Source of the DNA: JAPLJU01 sp964547985
GTDB lineage: Bacteria; Desulfobacterota; Syntrophia; Syntrophales; UBA2192
NCBI GenBank assembly: GCA_964547985.1
Contig: CAZJPV010000012.1
Coordinates: 1-54,665, forward strand
Reading direction: 5' to 3'
Length of the DNA stretch: 54,665 bases
Shown here: piece by piece, positions 24,274 to 33,129 of the stretch
How the letters are laid out: the number at the start of each line of letters is the position of its first letter
Position numbering within the stretch: position 1 is the stretch's first letter
The notes under the pieces: model-generated
Database searches by the model: none
Told to the model about the DNA's origin: nothing
Seen by the model: only the letters and a program-made list of their open reading frames with translations
Made by a program: the position numbers and the translations under genes

Positions 24274-25908
24274 TTACATATCCATTCCACCGTATCCGCC
24301 CGGGGGCATCGGGGGCATCGCCGGTCCTTCCTTCTTCGGTTTCTCAGCGATCATGCACTGCGTGGTCAGCATGAGCGCGGCGACACTCGCGGCGTTCTGG
24401 AGTGCAAACCTCGTCACTTTCGTGGGGTCGATGACACCCGCCTTGACGAGATCCTCGTACTCATCCGTCGCCGCGTTGAACCCGAAGGAGCCCTTCTTCT
24501 CTTTAACCTTCTCGACGACGATGGAGCCTTCCTGACCCGCGTTCTGGGCGATCATCTTAAGCGGCTCTTCCAGGGCCTTCTTCACGATGGCCACACCCAC
24601 CTGCTGGTCGCCTTCCAGTGAGAGCTTGTCTAAAGCGGCCAGACTGCGGATGTAAGCGACGCCACCGCCGGGAACGACACCCTCTTCAACGGCCGCGCGG
24701 GTGGCGTTCAGGGCATCCTCCACCCTGGCCTTCTTCTCCTTCATCTCCGCTTCCGTCGCCGCACCGACCCTGATCAGGGCGACGCCGCCGACGAGCTTCG
24801 CGAGCCTCTCCTGGAGCTTTTCCCGATCATAGTCGGAGGTGGTCTCCTCGATCTGGGCACGGATCTGTTTCACCCGGCCTTCGAGGTCCTCCCTGGCGCC
24901 GGCGCCGTCGATGATGGTGGTGTTGTCCTTGTCGATGGTGACCTTCTTCGCCCGGCCGAGGTCTTCGATTCTCGTGTTCTCGAGCTTGGCACCTGTCTCT
25001 TCCGCGATAAGTTTTCCGCCGGTGAGGACCGCGATGTCCTCCAGCATGGCCTTGCGCCTGTCACCGAAGCCGGGGGCTTTCACGGCGACCACCTGCAGTG
25101 TGCCCCTGATCTTGTTGACCACGAGCGTTGCCAGGGCTTCGCCCTCCACGTCCTCGGTGATGATCACGAGGGGCTTGCCCATCTTGGCGATCTGTTCGAG
25201 GACCGGCAGGAGATCCTTCATGCCGCTGATCTTCTTGTCGTGAATGAGGAAGAAGGGATCTTCATAGGTGGTTTCCATTTTCTCGGGGTTGGTGACGAAA
25301 TAGGGAGAGATGTATCCCCGGTCGAACTGCATGCCCTCCACGATCTCGAGTTCCGTCTCCAGGCCCTTGGCTTCCTCGACGGTGATGACGCCTTCCTTGC
25401 CGACCTTGCCCATGGCCTCGGCGATGATATTGCCGATGGACTCGTCGTTGTTGCTGGAGATGGTGCCGACCTGGGCGATCTCCTTCTGGTCCTTCGTGGG
25501 CTTGGAAAGCTTCTTGAGTTCCTCGACCACCACCTCGACGGCCTTGTCGATCCCCCTCTTCAGGTCCATGGGGTTCATCCCCGCCGCCACGTTCTTGGCG
25601 CCTTCACGGTAAAGGGCCTGGGCCAGGATGGTCGCCGTGGTGGTCCCGTCACCGGCCACGTCGCTGGTTCGGCTCGCCACTTCGCGGACCATCTGGGCGC
25701 CCATGTTTTCGAACTTGTCTTCCAGTTCGATCTCTTTCGCCACGGTGACACCGTCTTTCGTCACGGTCGGTGCACCAAACGACTTATCGAGAATAACATT
25801 GCGGCCCTTGGGGCCGAGGGTGACCTTGACGGCATCCGCAAGGTTGTTGACGCCCTTCAGGATGGACGCCCTTGCCTGCTCGTCATACTGTAATACTTTC
25901 GCAGCCAT
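24274..25908 (-). CDS. groL: Chaperonin GroEL
   Basis: The 60-kDa chaperonin subunit that folds proteins inside a double heptameric ring. 544 aa. Typical landmarks are KVTLGPKGRNVILDKSFGAPTVTKDG in the equatorial ATP site, VAGDGTTTATILAQA, the apical substrate-binding segment with SPYFVTNPEKM, and the flexible GGM-rich C-terminus (PPGGYGGMDM). Standard length with no odd features. It follows groES by 27 nt in the usual bicistronic operon. Confidence 0.98.
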   Translation of the reverse strand: MAAKVLQYDEQARASILKGVNNLADAVKVTLGPKGRNVILDKSFGAPTVTKDGVTVAKEIELEDKFENMGAQMVREVASRTSDVAGDGTTTATILAQALYREGAKNVAAGMNPMDLKRGIDKAVEVVVEELKKLSKPTKDQKEIAQVGTISSNNDESIGNIIAEAMGKVGKEGVITVEEAKGLETELEIVEGMQFDRGYISPYFVTNPEKMETTYEDPFFLIHDKKISGMKDLLPVLEQIAKMGKPLVIITEDVEGEALATLVVNKIRGTLQVVAVKAPGFGDRRKAMLEDIAVLTGGKLIAEETGAKLENTRIEDLGRAKKVTIDKDNTTIIDGAGAREDLEGRVKQIRAQIEETTSDYDREKLQERLAKLVGGVALIRVGAATEAEMKEKKARVEDALNATRAAVEEGVVPGGGVAYIRSLAALDKLSLEGDQQVGVAIVKKALEEPLKMIAQNAGQEGSIVVEKVKEKKGSFGFNAATDEYEDLVKAGVIDPTKVTRFALQNAASVAALMLTTQCMIAEKPKKEGPAMPPMPPGGYGGMDM

Positions 25909-25935
25909 TATCTTTCCTCCTTCTATCGGTATGGG

Positions 25936-26235
25936 TTATTTCTTCTCAATGATGCCCAGGATGTCCTCTTCTCTCATGATCAGATGCTCGACGCCGTCGA
26001 TCTTGATTTCCGTGCCGGCATATTTGCTGAACAGGACCCTGTCACCGGCCTTCACGTCCAGCGCAACCACCTTGCCGTCTTCGGTTACCCGGCCCTTCCC
26101 CACGGAAATGACTAGACCTTCCATGGGCTTTTCCTTGGCCGTGTCAGGAATGATGATCCCCCCCTTGGTCTTTTCCTCCTCCGCGACACGCTTCACCAGA
26201 ATTTTGTCATGCAATGGCCTAATCTTCATCCTCAA
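25936..26235 (-). CDS. groS: Co-chaperonin GroES
   Basis: The 10-kDa lid of the GroEL chamber. 99 aa. The signature MKIRPLHDKILVKRVAEEEKT is present (here after one extra Met-Arg), followed by the mobile loop GGIIIPDTAKEKP that docks on GroEL, and VLFSKYAGTEIKIDG. It has AGGAGA-type ribosome sites. No CIRCE inverted repeat (TTAGCACTC-N9-GAGTGCTAA) occurs upstream, so HrcA control is not indicated. Confidence 0.97.
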   Translation of the reverse strand: MRMKIRPLHDKILVKRVAEEEKTKGGIIIPDTAKEKPMEGLVISVGKGRVTEDGKVVALDVKAGDRVLFSKYAGTEIKIDGVEHLIMREEDILGIIEKK

Positions 26236-26303
26236 ACCTCTCCTTTCTCCTATGATTTAAAAAAGTTTTTTTAAGTGCAGCTGTATCACTTGAAATCGAC
26301 ATT

Positions 26304-26331
26304 AAAATAAACACCGATCTCGCCCTGTCAA
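26304..26331 (-). promoter_or_regulatory. Putative groESL promoter and leader palindrome
   Basis: On the minus strand TTGACA (26331-26326) and TATTTT (26309-26304) are 16 nt apart, a vegetative-type promoter about 70 nt ahead of groES. In the leader, TTAAAAAA-G-TTTTTTTAA (26257-26274) is a near-perfect AT palindrome close to the ribosome site that could act as an RNA hairpin or thermosensor-like element. The heat-shock sigma-32 consensus was not recognised. Confidence 0.45.
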
Positions 26332-26363
26332 GAAACCCCCCAAAAAAATTTTTCGGGGAAGCT

Positions 26364-26381
26364 AAAAAACCCCTGTCGGGG
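26364..26381 (-). terminator. Short terminator-like hairpin upstream of the metallo-hydrolase end
   Basis: On the minus strand CCCC-GACA-GGGG (26381-26370) is followed by TTTTTT. It lies between groES and the end of the metallo-hydrolase gene and would end the latter's transcript. The stem is only 4 bp of G-C, so strength is uncertain. Confidence 0.5.
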
Positions 26382-26446
26382 AGGATATGTATTAGAACTA
26401 AACCAAAAAGAAAGAAATTTCAATAATTTATTGCGCACGACGGGGG

Positions 26447-27061
26447 TCAGGACGGGACGACGGAAATGATCTCCACGGGTATCTCTGCTAATTCCTTGAA
26501 TTTCTCGGCATCCTTGAGGGATCCCACGATATCCCCGTAGTGAATGGGGACGGCCACTTTGGGCTTCATGGTGTTGACAGCCTTGGCGGCCTCCCGGGCA
26601 TCCATGGTATAGGTCCCCCCGACGGGGAGGATGACGATATCGGCCCGGATGTTTTTCATCTCCGGGATGAAGTCCGTATCGCCCGTGTAGTAAACCCGGT
26701 TCCCCTCGACGACCACGACATACCCGACCCAATTGTTCCCCTTCGGATGGAAGGCCTTCGTAAAGTTGTAAGAATGGACAACCTCCACATCGACCCCGAG
26801 GACGGTCAGCCGGTCTCCCGGTTTCACGGCCCTCACATCCCCCGAAAGCTGCGAAAGGCAGTCCGGGGTTGCCAGGATGACGGTCTCCTTCTTCTGGAGC
26901 CTCTTCACATCCTCCGGCGAGAGATGATCGTAGTGACTGTGGGTGATAAGGATGAGATCAGCCTTTTCACCGCCCTTTATTTTCCAGGGGTCAATGTAGA
27001 TGGTCTTCTCCGACTTGATGCGCACCGAGGCATGCCCGAACCAGAAAATCTTCTCAACCAT
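26447..27061 (-). CDS. Metallo-beta-lactamase-fold hydrolase (UPF0173-like)
   Basis: A 204-aa cytoplasmic hydrolase of the metal-dependent MBL fold. The dinuclear metal motif is THSHYDH with H41, H43, D45 and H46. Further ligand positions are YTGDTDF and the late VPIHYGD. The opening MVEKIFWFGHASVRI with H10 is typical of the UlaG/UPF0173 subgroup, whose members act on small phosphorylated or cyclic substrates; the actual substrate is unknown. It is the last gene of the DUF47-Pit group, 45 nt after pit. Confidence 0.88.
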   Translation of the reverse strand: MVEKIFWFGHASVRIKSEKTIYIDPWKIKGGEKADLILITHSHYDHLSPEDVKRLQKKETVILATPDCLSQLSGDVRAVKPGDRLTVLGVDVEVVHSYNFTKAFHPKGNNWVGYVVVVEGNRVYYTGDTDFIPEMKNIRADIVILPVGGTYTMDAREAAKAVNTMKPKVAVPIHYGDIVGSLKDAEKFKELAEIPVEIISVVPS

Positions 27062-27106
27062 GAAAACATTCTCCTGTAATGGGTGCGGTTGGGATAAGGC
27101 CTTTGA

Positions 27107-28105
27107 TCACAACAGCGAAAGAACGTAATAGGCGGCTGCCGAGACCAGCGCCGATGCGGGGATGGTCAGTACCCAGGCCCAGAGAATCGTCCCCGCGACG
27201 CCCCAGCGCACCGCCGTAAACCGTTTTGTAGAGCCCACCCCCATGATGGCTCCCGCGATCGTGTGCGTCGTGCTGACGGGAATGCCGAAAAGGGAGGCCC
27301 CGATGAGCGACGAGGCCGCCGCCGTTTCCGCGCAGAAGCCCCCCATGGGTTGAAGCTTGGTGATCTTGGTCCCCATGGTCTTTACGATTCGCCAGCCTCC
27401 CGCGAGGGTCCCCAGGGAGATGGTAATGTAGCAAGCGAAGATGATCCAGAAGGGGATGTGGAAAACGGGACCCAGGAGTCCCGCACTGAAGAGGGTGATG
27501 GCGATAATCCCCATGGTCTTCTGGGCGTCGTTCATCCCGTGTCCCATGCTGTGAATGGCCGACGAAAGGAGCTGGAGTCTTCTGAAAAGAGTGTCGGCTG
27601 TTTTCACGGAAAGGCCATTTGTGACATGGAGCACGAAAACCATGTACAGGAAACCGAGCGTGAATCCGATGGCCGGGGAGAGAACAATGAAACTTGCCGT
27701 CTTGATGATCCCTTCCCAGACGAGGACCTTCAGGCCCCCCTTGACGAGACCGGCACCGATCATCCCGCCGATCAGGGCATGGGAGGAACTGCTGGGAAGG
27801 CCGAGCCACCAGGTAATGAGGTTCCAGGCGATGGCCCCGGCAAGCGCCGCGAGGATCAGGAGGTTTCCCACGATGTCGGGGTCGATGATCCCCGTGCCGA
27901 TGGTGTGGGCCACCGGTGTACCGACTATGAAGGCCGCCACGAAGTTGAAGAATGCGGCCCAGTAGACGGCGTACTTCGGGGGCAGGACGCGCGTGGATAC
28001 GATGCAGGAAATGGAATTGGCCGCATCGTGAAAGCCGTTGATAAAATCGAAGATGAGCGAAACGATGACGATGAAGATGACAAGCGCGAGAACCGAGCTA
28101 TCCAT
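27107..28105 (-). CDS. pit: Low-affinity inorganic phosphate transporter Pit
   Basis: An inner-membrane symporter for metal-phosphate with protons or sodium. 332 aa with about 9-10 hydrophobic segments. The duplicated PiT signature is present: DFINGFHDAANSISCIVSTRVL at the N-terminus and GGFCAETAAASSLIGASLFGIPVSTTHTIAG in the second half. The pit ATG lies inside the end of the DUF47 gene (8-nt overlap), a conserved pairing in which the DUF47 protein is an accessory or regulator. Confidence 0.94.
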   Translation of the reverse strand: MDSSVLALVIFIVIVSLIFDFINGFHDAANSISCIVSTRVLPPKYAVYWAAFFNFVAAFIVGTPVAHTIGTGIIDPDIVGNLLILAALAGAIAWNLITWWLGLPSSSSHALIGGMIGAGLVKGGLKVLVWEGIIKTASFIVLSPAIGFTLGFLYMVFVLHVTNGLSVKTADTLFRRLQLLSSAIHSMGHGMNDAQKTMGIIAITLFSAGLLGPVFHIPFWIIFACYITISLGTLAGGWRIVKTMGTKITKLQPMGGFCAETAAASSLIGASLFGIPVSTTHTIAGAIMGVGSTKRFTAVRWGVAGTILWAWVLTIPASALVSAAAYYVLSLL

Positions 28106-28718
28106 GCTTCAGGACAATGCCTTCTATGATGTTGGAAACATCCTCGCAAACGTCGATGGATTCCTCTATCCGTTCGAATATTTCCTTCCACTTGATGAGC
28201 TCGAACGGATCCTTTTCACGTTCGAAAAGCCTTGCCATCGTCATTCGCAGAACGATGTCGCCCTCATTTTCAAGCGTGTTGATCTCGACGCAGTCTTCCA
28301 GTATTTCCTGGAATTTTTTCTTGTCCCTCAGGGCATGGACGATCTTCTTGATCTTGCCGATGGCCAGGTTCAGGATCCTGGCCAGCTCCTTGATCTCGTC
28401 GGCGGGCTTCTTGATTTTATAGAGCTGCATCCGCACGGCGGCGGCCTCGATCATATCCAGGACGCTGTCCATCTTGTTGACAAGATTATAGATGTCTTCC
28501 CGGTCGAGGGGCGTCAGGAAGGTTCGGTGCATCTTTTCGTAGGTGCGGTGGGTGATGATATCCGCCTCATGCTCGATTTCCTTCAACTTTGCGATCTTCG
28601 CCTCGGACTGCTCGTAATTATTGAGAATGTCCGTGAACATTTTGCCGCCTTCTTCAATCTTGTTGGCGAGCTCCTCGAACATCTCGTAGAACTTTTCATC
28701 CCTTGGAATGAGCCTCAT
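28098..28718 (-). CDS. DUF47 PhoU-like protein (Pit accessory protein)
   Basis: A 206-aa all-helical protein with PhoU-like three-helix bundles. It has the acidic helix EIEHEADIITHRTYEKMHRTFLTP in pieces, DIYNLVNKMDSVLDMIEAAAVRM, and a late ENEGDIVLRMTMARLF, the E/DxxxD patches that bind metal clusters in PhoU relatives. Overlap with pit indicates joint translation and a functional complex. It likely damps Pit activity when phosphate is plentiful (family knowledge plus inference). Confidence 0.9.
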   Translation of the reverse strand: MRLIPRDEKFYEMFEELANKIEEGGKMFTDILNNYEQSEAKIAKLKEIEHEADIITHRTYEKMHRTFLTPLDREDIYNLVNKMDSVLDMIEAAAVRMQLYKIKKPADEIKELARILNLAIGKIKKIVHALRDKKKFQEILEDCVEINTLENEGDIVLRMTMARLFEREKDPFELIKWKEIFERIEESIDVCEDVSNIIEGIVLKHG

Positions 28719-28750
28719 AAAGAAATCACCCCGGCTGATTGTTTGGCGTC

Positions 28751-28779
28751 GCTATAGCACACTTTTTTATCCGGTTCAA
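28751..28779 (-). promoter_or_regulatory. Putative promoter of the DUF47-pit operon
   Basis: On the minus strand TTGAAC (28779-28774) and TATAGC (28756-28751) are exactly 17 nt apart, about 30 nt ahead of the DUF47 ATG. About 30 nt further upstream a perfect palindrome ATATCA-TAT-TGATAT (28809-28823) could be an activator or repressor site. The operon therefore seems to have its own start separate from phoR. Confidence 0.55.
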
Positions 28780-28970
28780 TGAAAGACCCCGGGAGGGCTA
28801 AAAAAAAGATATCATATTGATATAACCTATATTTTGACGTCTGTTTCCGGTGATAAAACGAAGGGAAAAGGATGAATCGGCGGGTTCGGTCGAGGAAGCT
28901 CGCGGCCCGTCCCCGACACCCGGCGGATAGCCGACTCGGCAGGGTCGTCACAGGGCGCTCGGCTGCCTTT

Positions 28971-30722
28971 TCAGCCCCGCCAGATCGGGAAGTGGAGGGA
29001 AACGGTGGTACCTCTACCCAGCTGGCTTTCAATTTCCATCCGGCCCCGGTGGGCCAGCATGAAGTGCTTCACGATGGAGAGCCCCAGGCCCGTGCCGCCC
29101 AGTTCGCGGGAACGGGTCTTGTCCACCCGGTAAAAACGCTCTCCGAGCCTCTCGACCTCGTCCCGGGGGACACCGATACCGGTATCGGTGATCCTCACGA
29201 CCACCTCGTCCCGACCCGTTTCAGAGGCCTCAATCCGCACCGTTCCGCCTTCGGGGGTGAATTTCACGGCATTGTCGAGCACGTTCAGGACGATCTGGGT
29301 CATACGGTCCCGGTCGGCCCTGAGCAGGGAAAGTGTTTCCGGGATGTTCTTTTCGATGGAGAGTTTCTTTTCGCGTGCCTTGAGCTCCATGATGTTGAAA
29401 ACCCCTTCAATCACACCGCCCAGTGCCACGCCCTCGAATTGGAACTTCATCTCCCCCAGCTCGATGTTGGAAAGGGTCAGCAGATCCTCGAGGAGCCGGT
29501 TCAGGCGTTGCGCATGCCTGGAGATGGTCTTAAGGAATTTCCCGGCTGTCTCCCTGTCCTCGATAGCCCCCGCTTCCAGGGTTTCGATATACCCGAGAAT
29601 GGCCGTCAGCGGCGTCTTGATCTCATGGGTGACATTGGCCACGAAATCGACCCTCACCTGTTCGAGCTTCTTCAGCCGGGTCACATCATGGAAGACGAGC
29701 ATGGTCTTTTCCTCCCCGGCTGTGACCTCCGGGATTGACGTGATGCTGACATCGAGGATGACGGGTGCCTCACCGCCGAGGATGATCTCCTCTGACACGG
29801 GTTTTCCGGTCGCCTTGAATCGATCCAGGGCCTTCTGCAGCTCGATATTCCGGAAGGCCTCGATAGGCGTCTTGTTCAGGATATCGCCATATTGATCGCC
29901 GACCATCCCCTTCATGCTCCTGTTCATGGATTCGACCCGGTCCTGGCTGTTGAGGATGATGACCCCTTCGATGGCACTGGCAAAGGCGGCCTCGACCTTG
30001 CCTTTTTCTTCGTTTGCGCACTTGATCTGGCTACGCAACTCTTCGACGAGATAGTTGATGTTCTTCGCCAGCTGTCCCATCTCGTCGGAGGAATCAATGA
30101 TAAGGGTCCCCGGACCTTCACCCTTGCGCAGACGGTCCGTGAACTGCTCCATTTCGCGGATCGGCGATGAGAGCTTGTAAGAGAACAGGAAAGCGACAAA
30201 AAGCGATGAGATGGTAATGAGCAGGAAGGAGTTGAAAAGAATCCGGTTGAAGGCCTCCGTGATCTTTCTGACCTCCACGAGGGGCCGGGCCAGACGGATG
30301 TAACCGGTGATGCCGCCGCGCTCCCGGACGGCAAGGGCGATGTAGATCATCTCCTCGCCGAGGGTGTCACTGTACCGCAACGATCTCCCGGTCCCCCTCA
30401 CCTTGGCCTCCTGAATCTCGGGACGGTCCACGTGGTCGTCCATCCTGGACGCTTCTTCGTCGGAATCCGCCAGAACCCTCCCGTTGTTATCGATAAGGGT
30501 GACGCGCGACTGTGATATCTTCGCCAGTTGAAAGATCCGCCCTTCGATCTCGCTTCTCGAGCTGAGATCGATGATCCTGGCGTGGGTGAGGAGCTCTCGC
30601 TCAATCTGCCCTTCCAGTCCGCTTTTGATCTGCTGACCGACGAAAAAGTGCATGACCGCCATGGCCATGGCAAGGATGATCAGATAGGTTCCGAATATTT
30701 TGTAAAAAAGTCGTATCTTCAT
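28971..30722 (-). CDS. phoR: Phosphate-regulon sensor histidine kinase PhoR
   Basis: The membrane sensor kinase for phosphate limitation. 583 aa. An N-terminal transmembrane helix (FGTYLIILAMAMAVMHFFVG) is followed by a periplasmic segment, a second helix near residue 165-185, HAMP, and a PAS domain at about 240-340. The HisKA motif VTHEIKTPL has the phospho-acceptor His366, and the HATPase domain shows NVLDNAVKF, DTGIGVP and GGTGLGLSIV. It begins 5 nt after phoU and acts with PhoB, encoded at the head of this cluster. A real periplasmic domain, unlike E. coli PhoR, suggests that it may also sense an extracellular cue. Confidence 0.92.
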   Translation of the reverse strand: MKIRLFYKIFGTYLIILAMAMAVMHFFVGQQIKSGLEGQIERELLTHARIIDLSSRSEIEGRIFQLAKISQSRVTLIDNNGRVLADSDEEASRMDDHVDRPEIQEAKVRGTGRSLRYSDTLGEEMIYIALAVRERGGITGYIRLARPLVEVRKITEAFNRILFNSFLLITISSLFVAFLFSYKLSSPIREMEQFTDRLRKGEGPGTLIIDSSDEMGQLAKNINYLVEELRSQIKCANEEKGKVEAAFASAIEGVIILNSQDRVESMNRSMKGMVGDQYGDILNKTPIEAFRNIELQKALDRFKATGKPVSEEIILGGEAPVILDVSITSIPEVTAGEEKTMLVFHDVTRLKKLEQVRVDFVANVTHEIKTPLTAILGYIETLEAGAIEDRETAGKFLKTISRHAQRLNRLLEDLLTLSNIELGEMKFQFEGVALGGVIEGVFNIMELKAREKKLSIEKNIPETLSLLRADRDRMTQIVLNVLDNAVKFTPEGGTVRIEASETGRDEVVVRITDTGIGVPRDEVERLGERFYRVDKTRSRELGGTGLGLSIVKHFMLAHRGRMEIESQLGRGTTVSLHFPIWRG

Positions 30723-30727
30723 TGGAT

Positions 30728-31435
30728 TTACCGCTTTTTGTCGCTATTTTCCGGCATCTTACCCGGCCACTGGTGCCGGACGTTCTCGCCCGTTACCATG
30801 TAAACGACCATGTCCGAAATGCCCTTCGCGTGATCGGAGATCCGCTCCAGATTCTTGGAGATCTGCATGATCAGAAGCGACCTATGGACCGTCCGGGGGT
30901 CCTCCATCATGAAGGTGAGGAGCTCCCTGAAAATCTGCTCGTTGAGATTGTCGATGGCATCGTCCATCTGCCGGATCCGGTTGGCCAGCTCGGTGTCCTC
31001 GTTCACCAGGGCGTCAAGGCTCCCCCGGATCATCTCGCGGGCGATGTCGGCCATCCTGGGCAGGTCGATATAAGGCTTGAGTTGGGGAAGCTCATTCAGT
31101 TCCAGGACTTTCTCGGCGATGTTGACCGCCATGTCCCCGATCCGTTCCAGGTGGCCGTTTATCTTGATAGCCGTCGTGATGAAACGGAGATCCTTCGCGA
31201 TGGGCTGGCGGAGGGCCAGAAGCCGGATGCACTGATCCTCGATCTCCGTGTCCAGCTTGTCGATCTCGGCATCACCGGCAACGACCTTTCGCGCCAGGTC
31301 GGATTTTTTGTCCAGGAGAGACGTCAGCACATCCTGGATGGCCTTTTCCGCAAGAGCCCCCGCAAAGAGGAGGTTTTTCTTGATGCCCTGAAGCTCCATC
31401 TCGTAGTGGGTGCTCGTCCGCCTCATCTCTTCCAT
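30728..31435 (-). CDS. phoU: Phosphate transport regulator PhoU
   Basis: Links the Pst transporter to PhoR and represses the Pho response when phosphate is sufficient. 235 aa, two three-helix bundles. Metal-binding E/D-rich helices are seen in both halves: VVAGDAEIDKLDTEIEDQC and GSLDALVNEDTELANRI then DDAIDNLNEQIF. The open frame extends far upstream to 32095, but that part is an out-of-frame reading of pstB. The ATG at 31435 follows AAGGGA and starts the true PhoU (MEEMRRTSTHYEMEL). Another ATG three codons in is possible. Confidence 0.94.
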   Translation of the reverse strand: MEEMRRTSTHYEMELQGIKKNLLFAGALAEKAIQDVLTSLLDKKSDLARKVVAGDAEIDKLDTEIEDQCIRLLALRQPIAKDLRFITTAIKINGHLERIGDMAVNIAEKVLELNELPQLKPYIDLPRMADIAREMIRGSLDALVNEDTELANRIRQMDDAIDNLNEQIFRELLTFMMEDPRTVHRSLLIMQISKNLERISDHAKGISDMVVYMVTGENVRHQWPGKMPENSDKKR

Positions 31436-31458
31436 TTTCCCATCCCTTCCATGATGTG

Positions 31459-32229
31459 TTAGCCAAACCGCCCGGTGATGTAGTCTTCCGTCTGCTTCAC
31501 GTCGGGCCGTGTGAAGATCTTGTCCGTCGCGCTGTACTCGATCAGTTTCCCGATATAAAAGAACCCCGTCATGTCGGAGACGCGGGCGGCCTGCTGCATG
31601 TTGTGCGTCACGATGATGATCGTGTAGGTCTTCTTGAGGTCCTGGATGAGTTCCTCGATCTTCGCCGTGGAAATGGGGTCCAGCGCCGACGTCGGTTCGT
31701 CCATGAGGAGAACTTCCGGTTTCATGGCCAGTGCCCGGGCGATGCAGAGCCGCTGCTGCTGTCCCCCGGAAAGCATCATGGCCGACCGGCTGAGGATATC
31801 TTTCACTTCGTCCCAGAGGACTGCCTGCCTCAGGCTCTGTTCGACCAGAATCTCGAGATCGGCCTTGCTCATCACCCCGGTGAGCCTCGGCCCGTAAGTG
31901 ATGTTGCTGAAGATCGACTTCGGGAAGGGATTGGGCTTCTGAAAAACCATCCCGATTTTTCTTCTGATCTCCACGGGATCGATGGTCGAGCCGTAGATAT
32001 TCTCTCCTTCGAAGAGGACTTCCCCTTCGACCCGGGAGCCGGCGATGAGATCGTTCATCCGGTTGAGGAGCCGCAGCAACGTGGACTTCCCGCATCCCGA
32101 CGGTCCGATCAAAGCGGTGACCTCGTTCTGCCGGAAATCCATGGTGACGTCCGTGAGCGCCTTGAAATTCCCATAGAAGAAGTTGACATGTACAGTTTTT
32201 ATTACACTACCGTCTTGCACGTTTACCAC
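31459..32229 (-). CDS. pstB: Phosphate ABC transporter ATPase PstB
   Basis: The cytoplasmic ATPase of the high-affinity PstSCAB transporter. 256 aa. Walker A is GPSGCGKST, the signature is LSGGQQQRLCIARAL, Walker B is VLLMDEPTSALDP, and the H-loop is VTHNMQQ. The start is a GTG overlapping the pstA stop by 7 nt. A second in-frame GTG nine bases on is an alternative. phoU follows by 23 nt. Confidence 0.96.
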   Translation of the reverse strand: MVNVQDGSVIKTVHVNFFYGNFKALTDVTMDFRQNEVTALIGPSGCGKSTLLRLLNRMNDLIAGSRVEGEVLFEGENIYGSTIDPVEIRRKIGMVFQKPNPFPKSIFSNITYGPRLTGVMSKADLEILVEQSLRQAVLWDEVKDILSRSAMMLSGGQQQRLCIARALAMKPEVLLMDEPTSALDPISTAKIEELIQDLKKTYTIIIVTHNMQQAARVSDMTGFFYIGKLIEYSATDKIFTRPDVKQTEDYITGRFG

Positions 32230-33110
32230 CTTTTTTTCTTCCTGACGGCGCTTCGAATCACGATGGCCACAAGATCAACGCTGAGCACCAGGGCCACCAG
32301 CACGAGCACCGTGCCAAACTGGAGGGGTCTCGTCTCCTCGATATGCGTCCCCGCTGTGGCGAGCACATAGATGTGAAACGGCAGGGCCATGACTTCATCG
32401 AAGATGGATGAGGGAAGCTTGACTGTAAAGAAGGCCGCAGCCGTGAACATGATCGGTGCCGTCTCCCCCGCAGCCCGGCCGATCCCGAGGATGGATCCCG
32501 TGAGGATCCCCGGCAGGGCGTTGGGCAAAACGGTCCGGTAGGTGGTCTGCCACTTGGAAACGCCGAGGGCAAGTGACGCCTCCCGGAAAGCCTGCGGCAC
32601 GGCTTTCAATGCCTCTTCGGAGGCGCCGATGATAGTCGGAAGGATCAAGAACCCGAGTGTCAGGGATCCGGAGAGGATCGACGCTCCGAACTTGAAATAC
32701 ACGACAAAGAGACCGAGCCCGAAGAGTCCGAAAACGATGGACGGCACGCCGGCAAGACAGTTCACACCCAGCCGGATGACCCTCACCATGGCCCCCTGCT
32801 TCGCGTATTCACTCAGGTATATCGCAGACATGATGCCCAGCGGCAGGGCGATGAGAATCGCCCCCAAGGTCAGGTAGATGGTCCCCAGGACGGCCGGCAT
32901 GATTCCCCCCTTCGTCATCGCGTCGGTGGGGGGCTCTGTCAGGAATTCCCAGCTGATCGCCTGGTAACTGTTATAAACAATGTAAAAGAGGAGCCCCCCC
33001 AGAGCCAGAACGATCACCAGGACGGAGAGGCGAACAACGGAAAAGAAGATGCCTTCCTTTATGTACCGCCAACGCATGGACAGATTCCGGGCGTTTTCCT
33101 GCAATTGCAT
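32223..33110 (-). CDS. pstA: Phosphate ABC transporter permease PstA
   Basis: One of the two membrane subunits of the Pst system. 295 aa from the ATG at 33110, which follows AGGAAG by 8 nt. A longer frame to 33182 would overlap pstC by 53 nt and is not preferred. Six hydrophobic segments are seen, the first at residues ~20-42 (VVRLSVLVIVLALGGLLFYIV). The permease EAA-type loop SEEALKAVPQAFREASLALGVSKWQT contacts PstB. It overlaps pstB at its 3' end. Confidence 0.93.
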   Translation of the reverse strand: MQLQENARNLSMRWRYIKEGIFFSVVRLSVLVIVLALGGLLFYIVYNSYQAISWEFLTEPPTDAMTKGGIMPAVLGTIYLTLGAILIALPLGIMSAIYLSEYAKQGAMVRVIRLGVNCLAGVPSIVFGLFGLGLFVVYFKFGASILSGSLTLGFLILPTIIGASEEALKAVPQAFREASLALGVSKWQTTYRTVLPNALPGILTGSILGIGRAAGETAPIMFTAAAFFTVKLPSSIFDEVMALPFHIYVLATAGTHIEETRPLQFGTVLVLVALVLSVDLVAIVIRSAVRKKKRW

Positions 33111-33129
33111 CCCGTCAGCTTCCTGCGCT

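Noticed and set aside
26236..26446. CIRCE operator upstream of groES
   Set aside because: No TTAGCACTC-N9-GAGTGCTAA or close variant on either strand.
28872..29738. A 288-codon plus-strand frame across the phoR 3' end
   Set aside because: Mostly antisense to phoR, with no motif; the first 100 nt lie in the intergenic gap without a ribosome site.
31436..32095. N-terminal extension of PhoU reaching back over pstB
   Set aside because: The extension is pstB read in another frame; PhoU homology starts at 31435.
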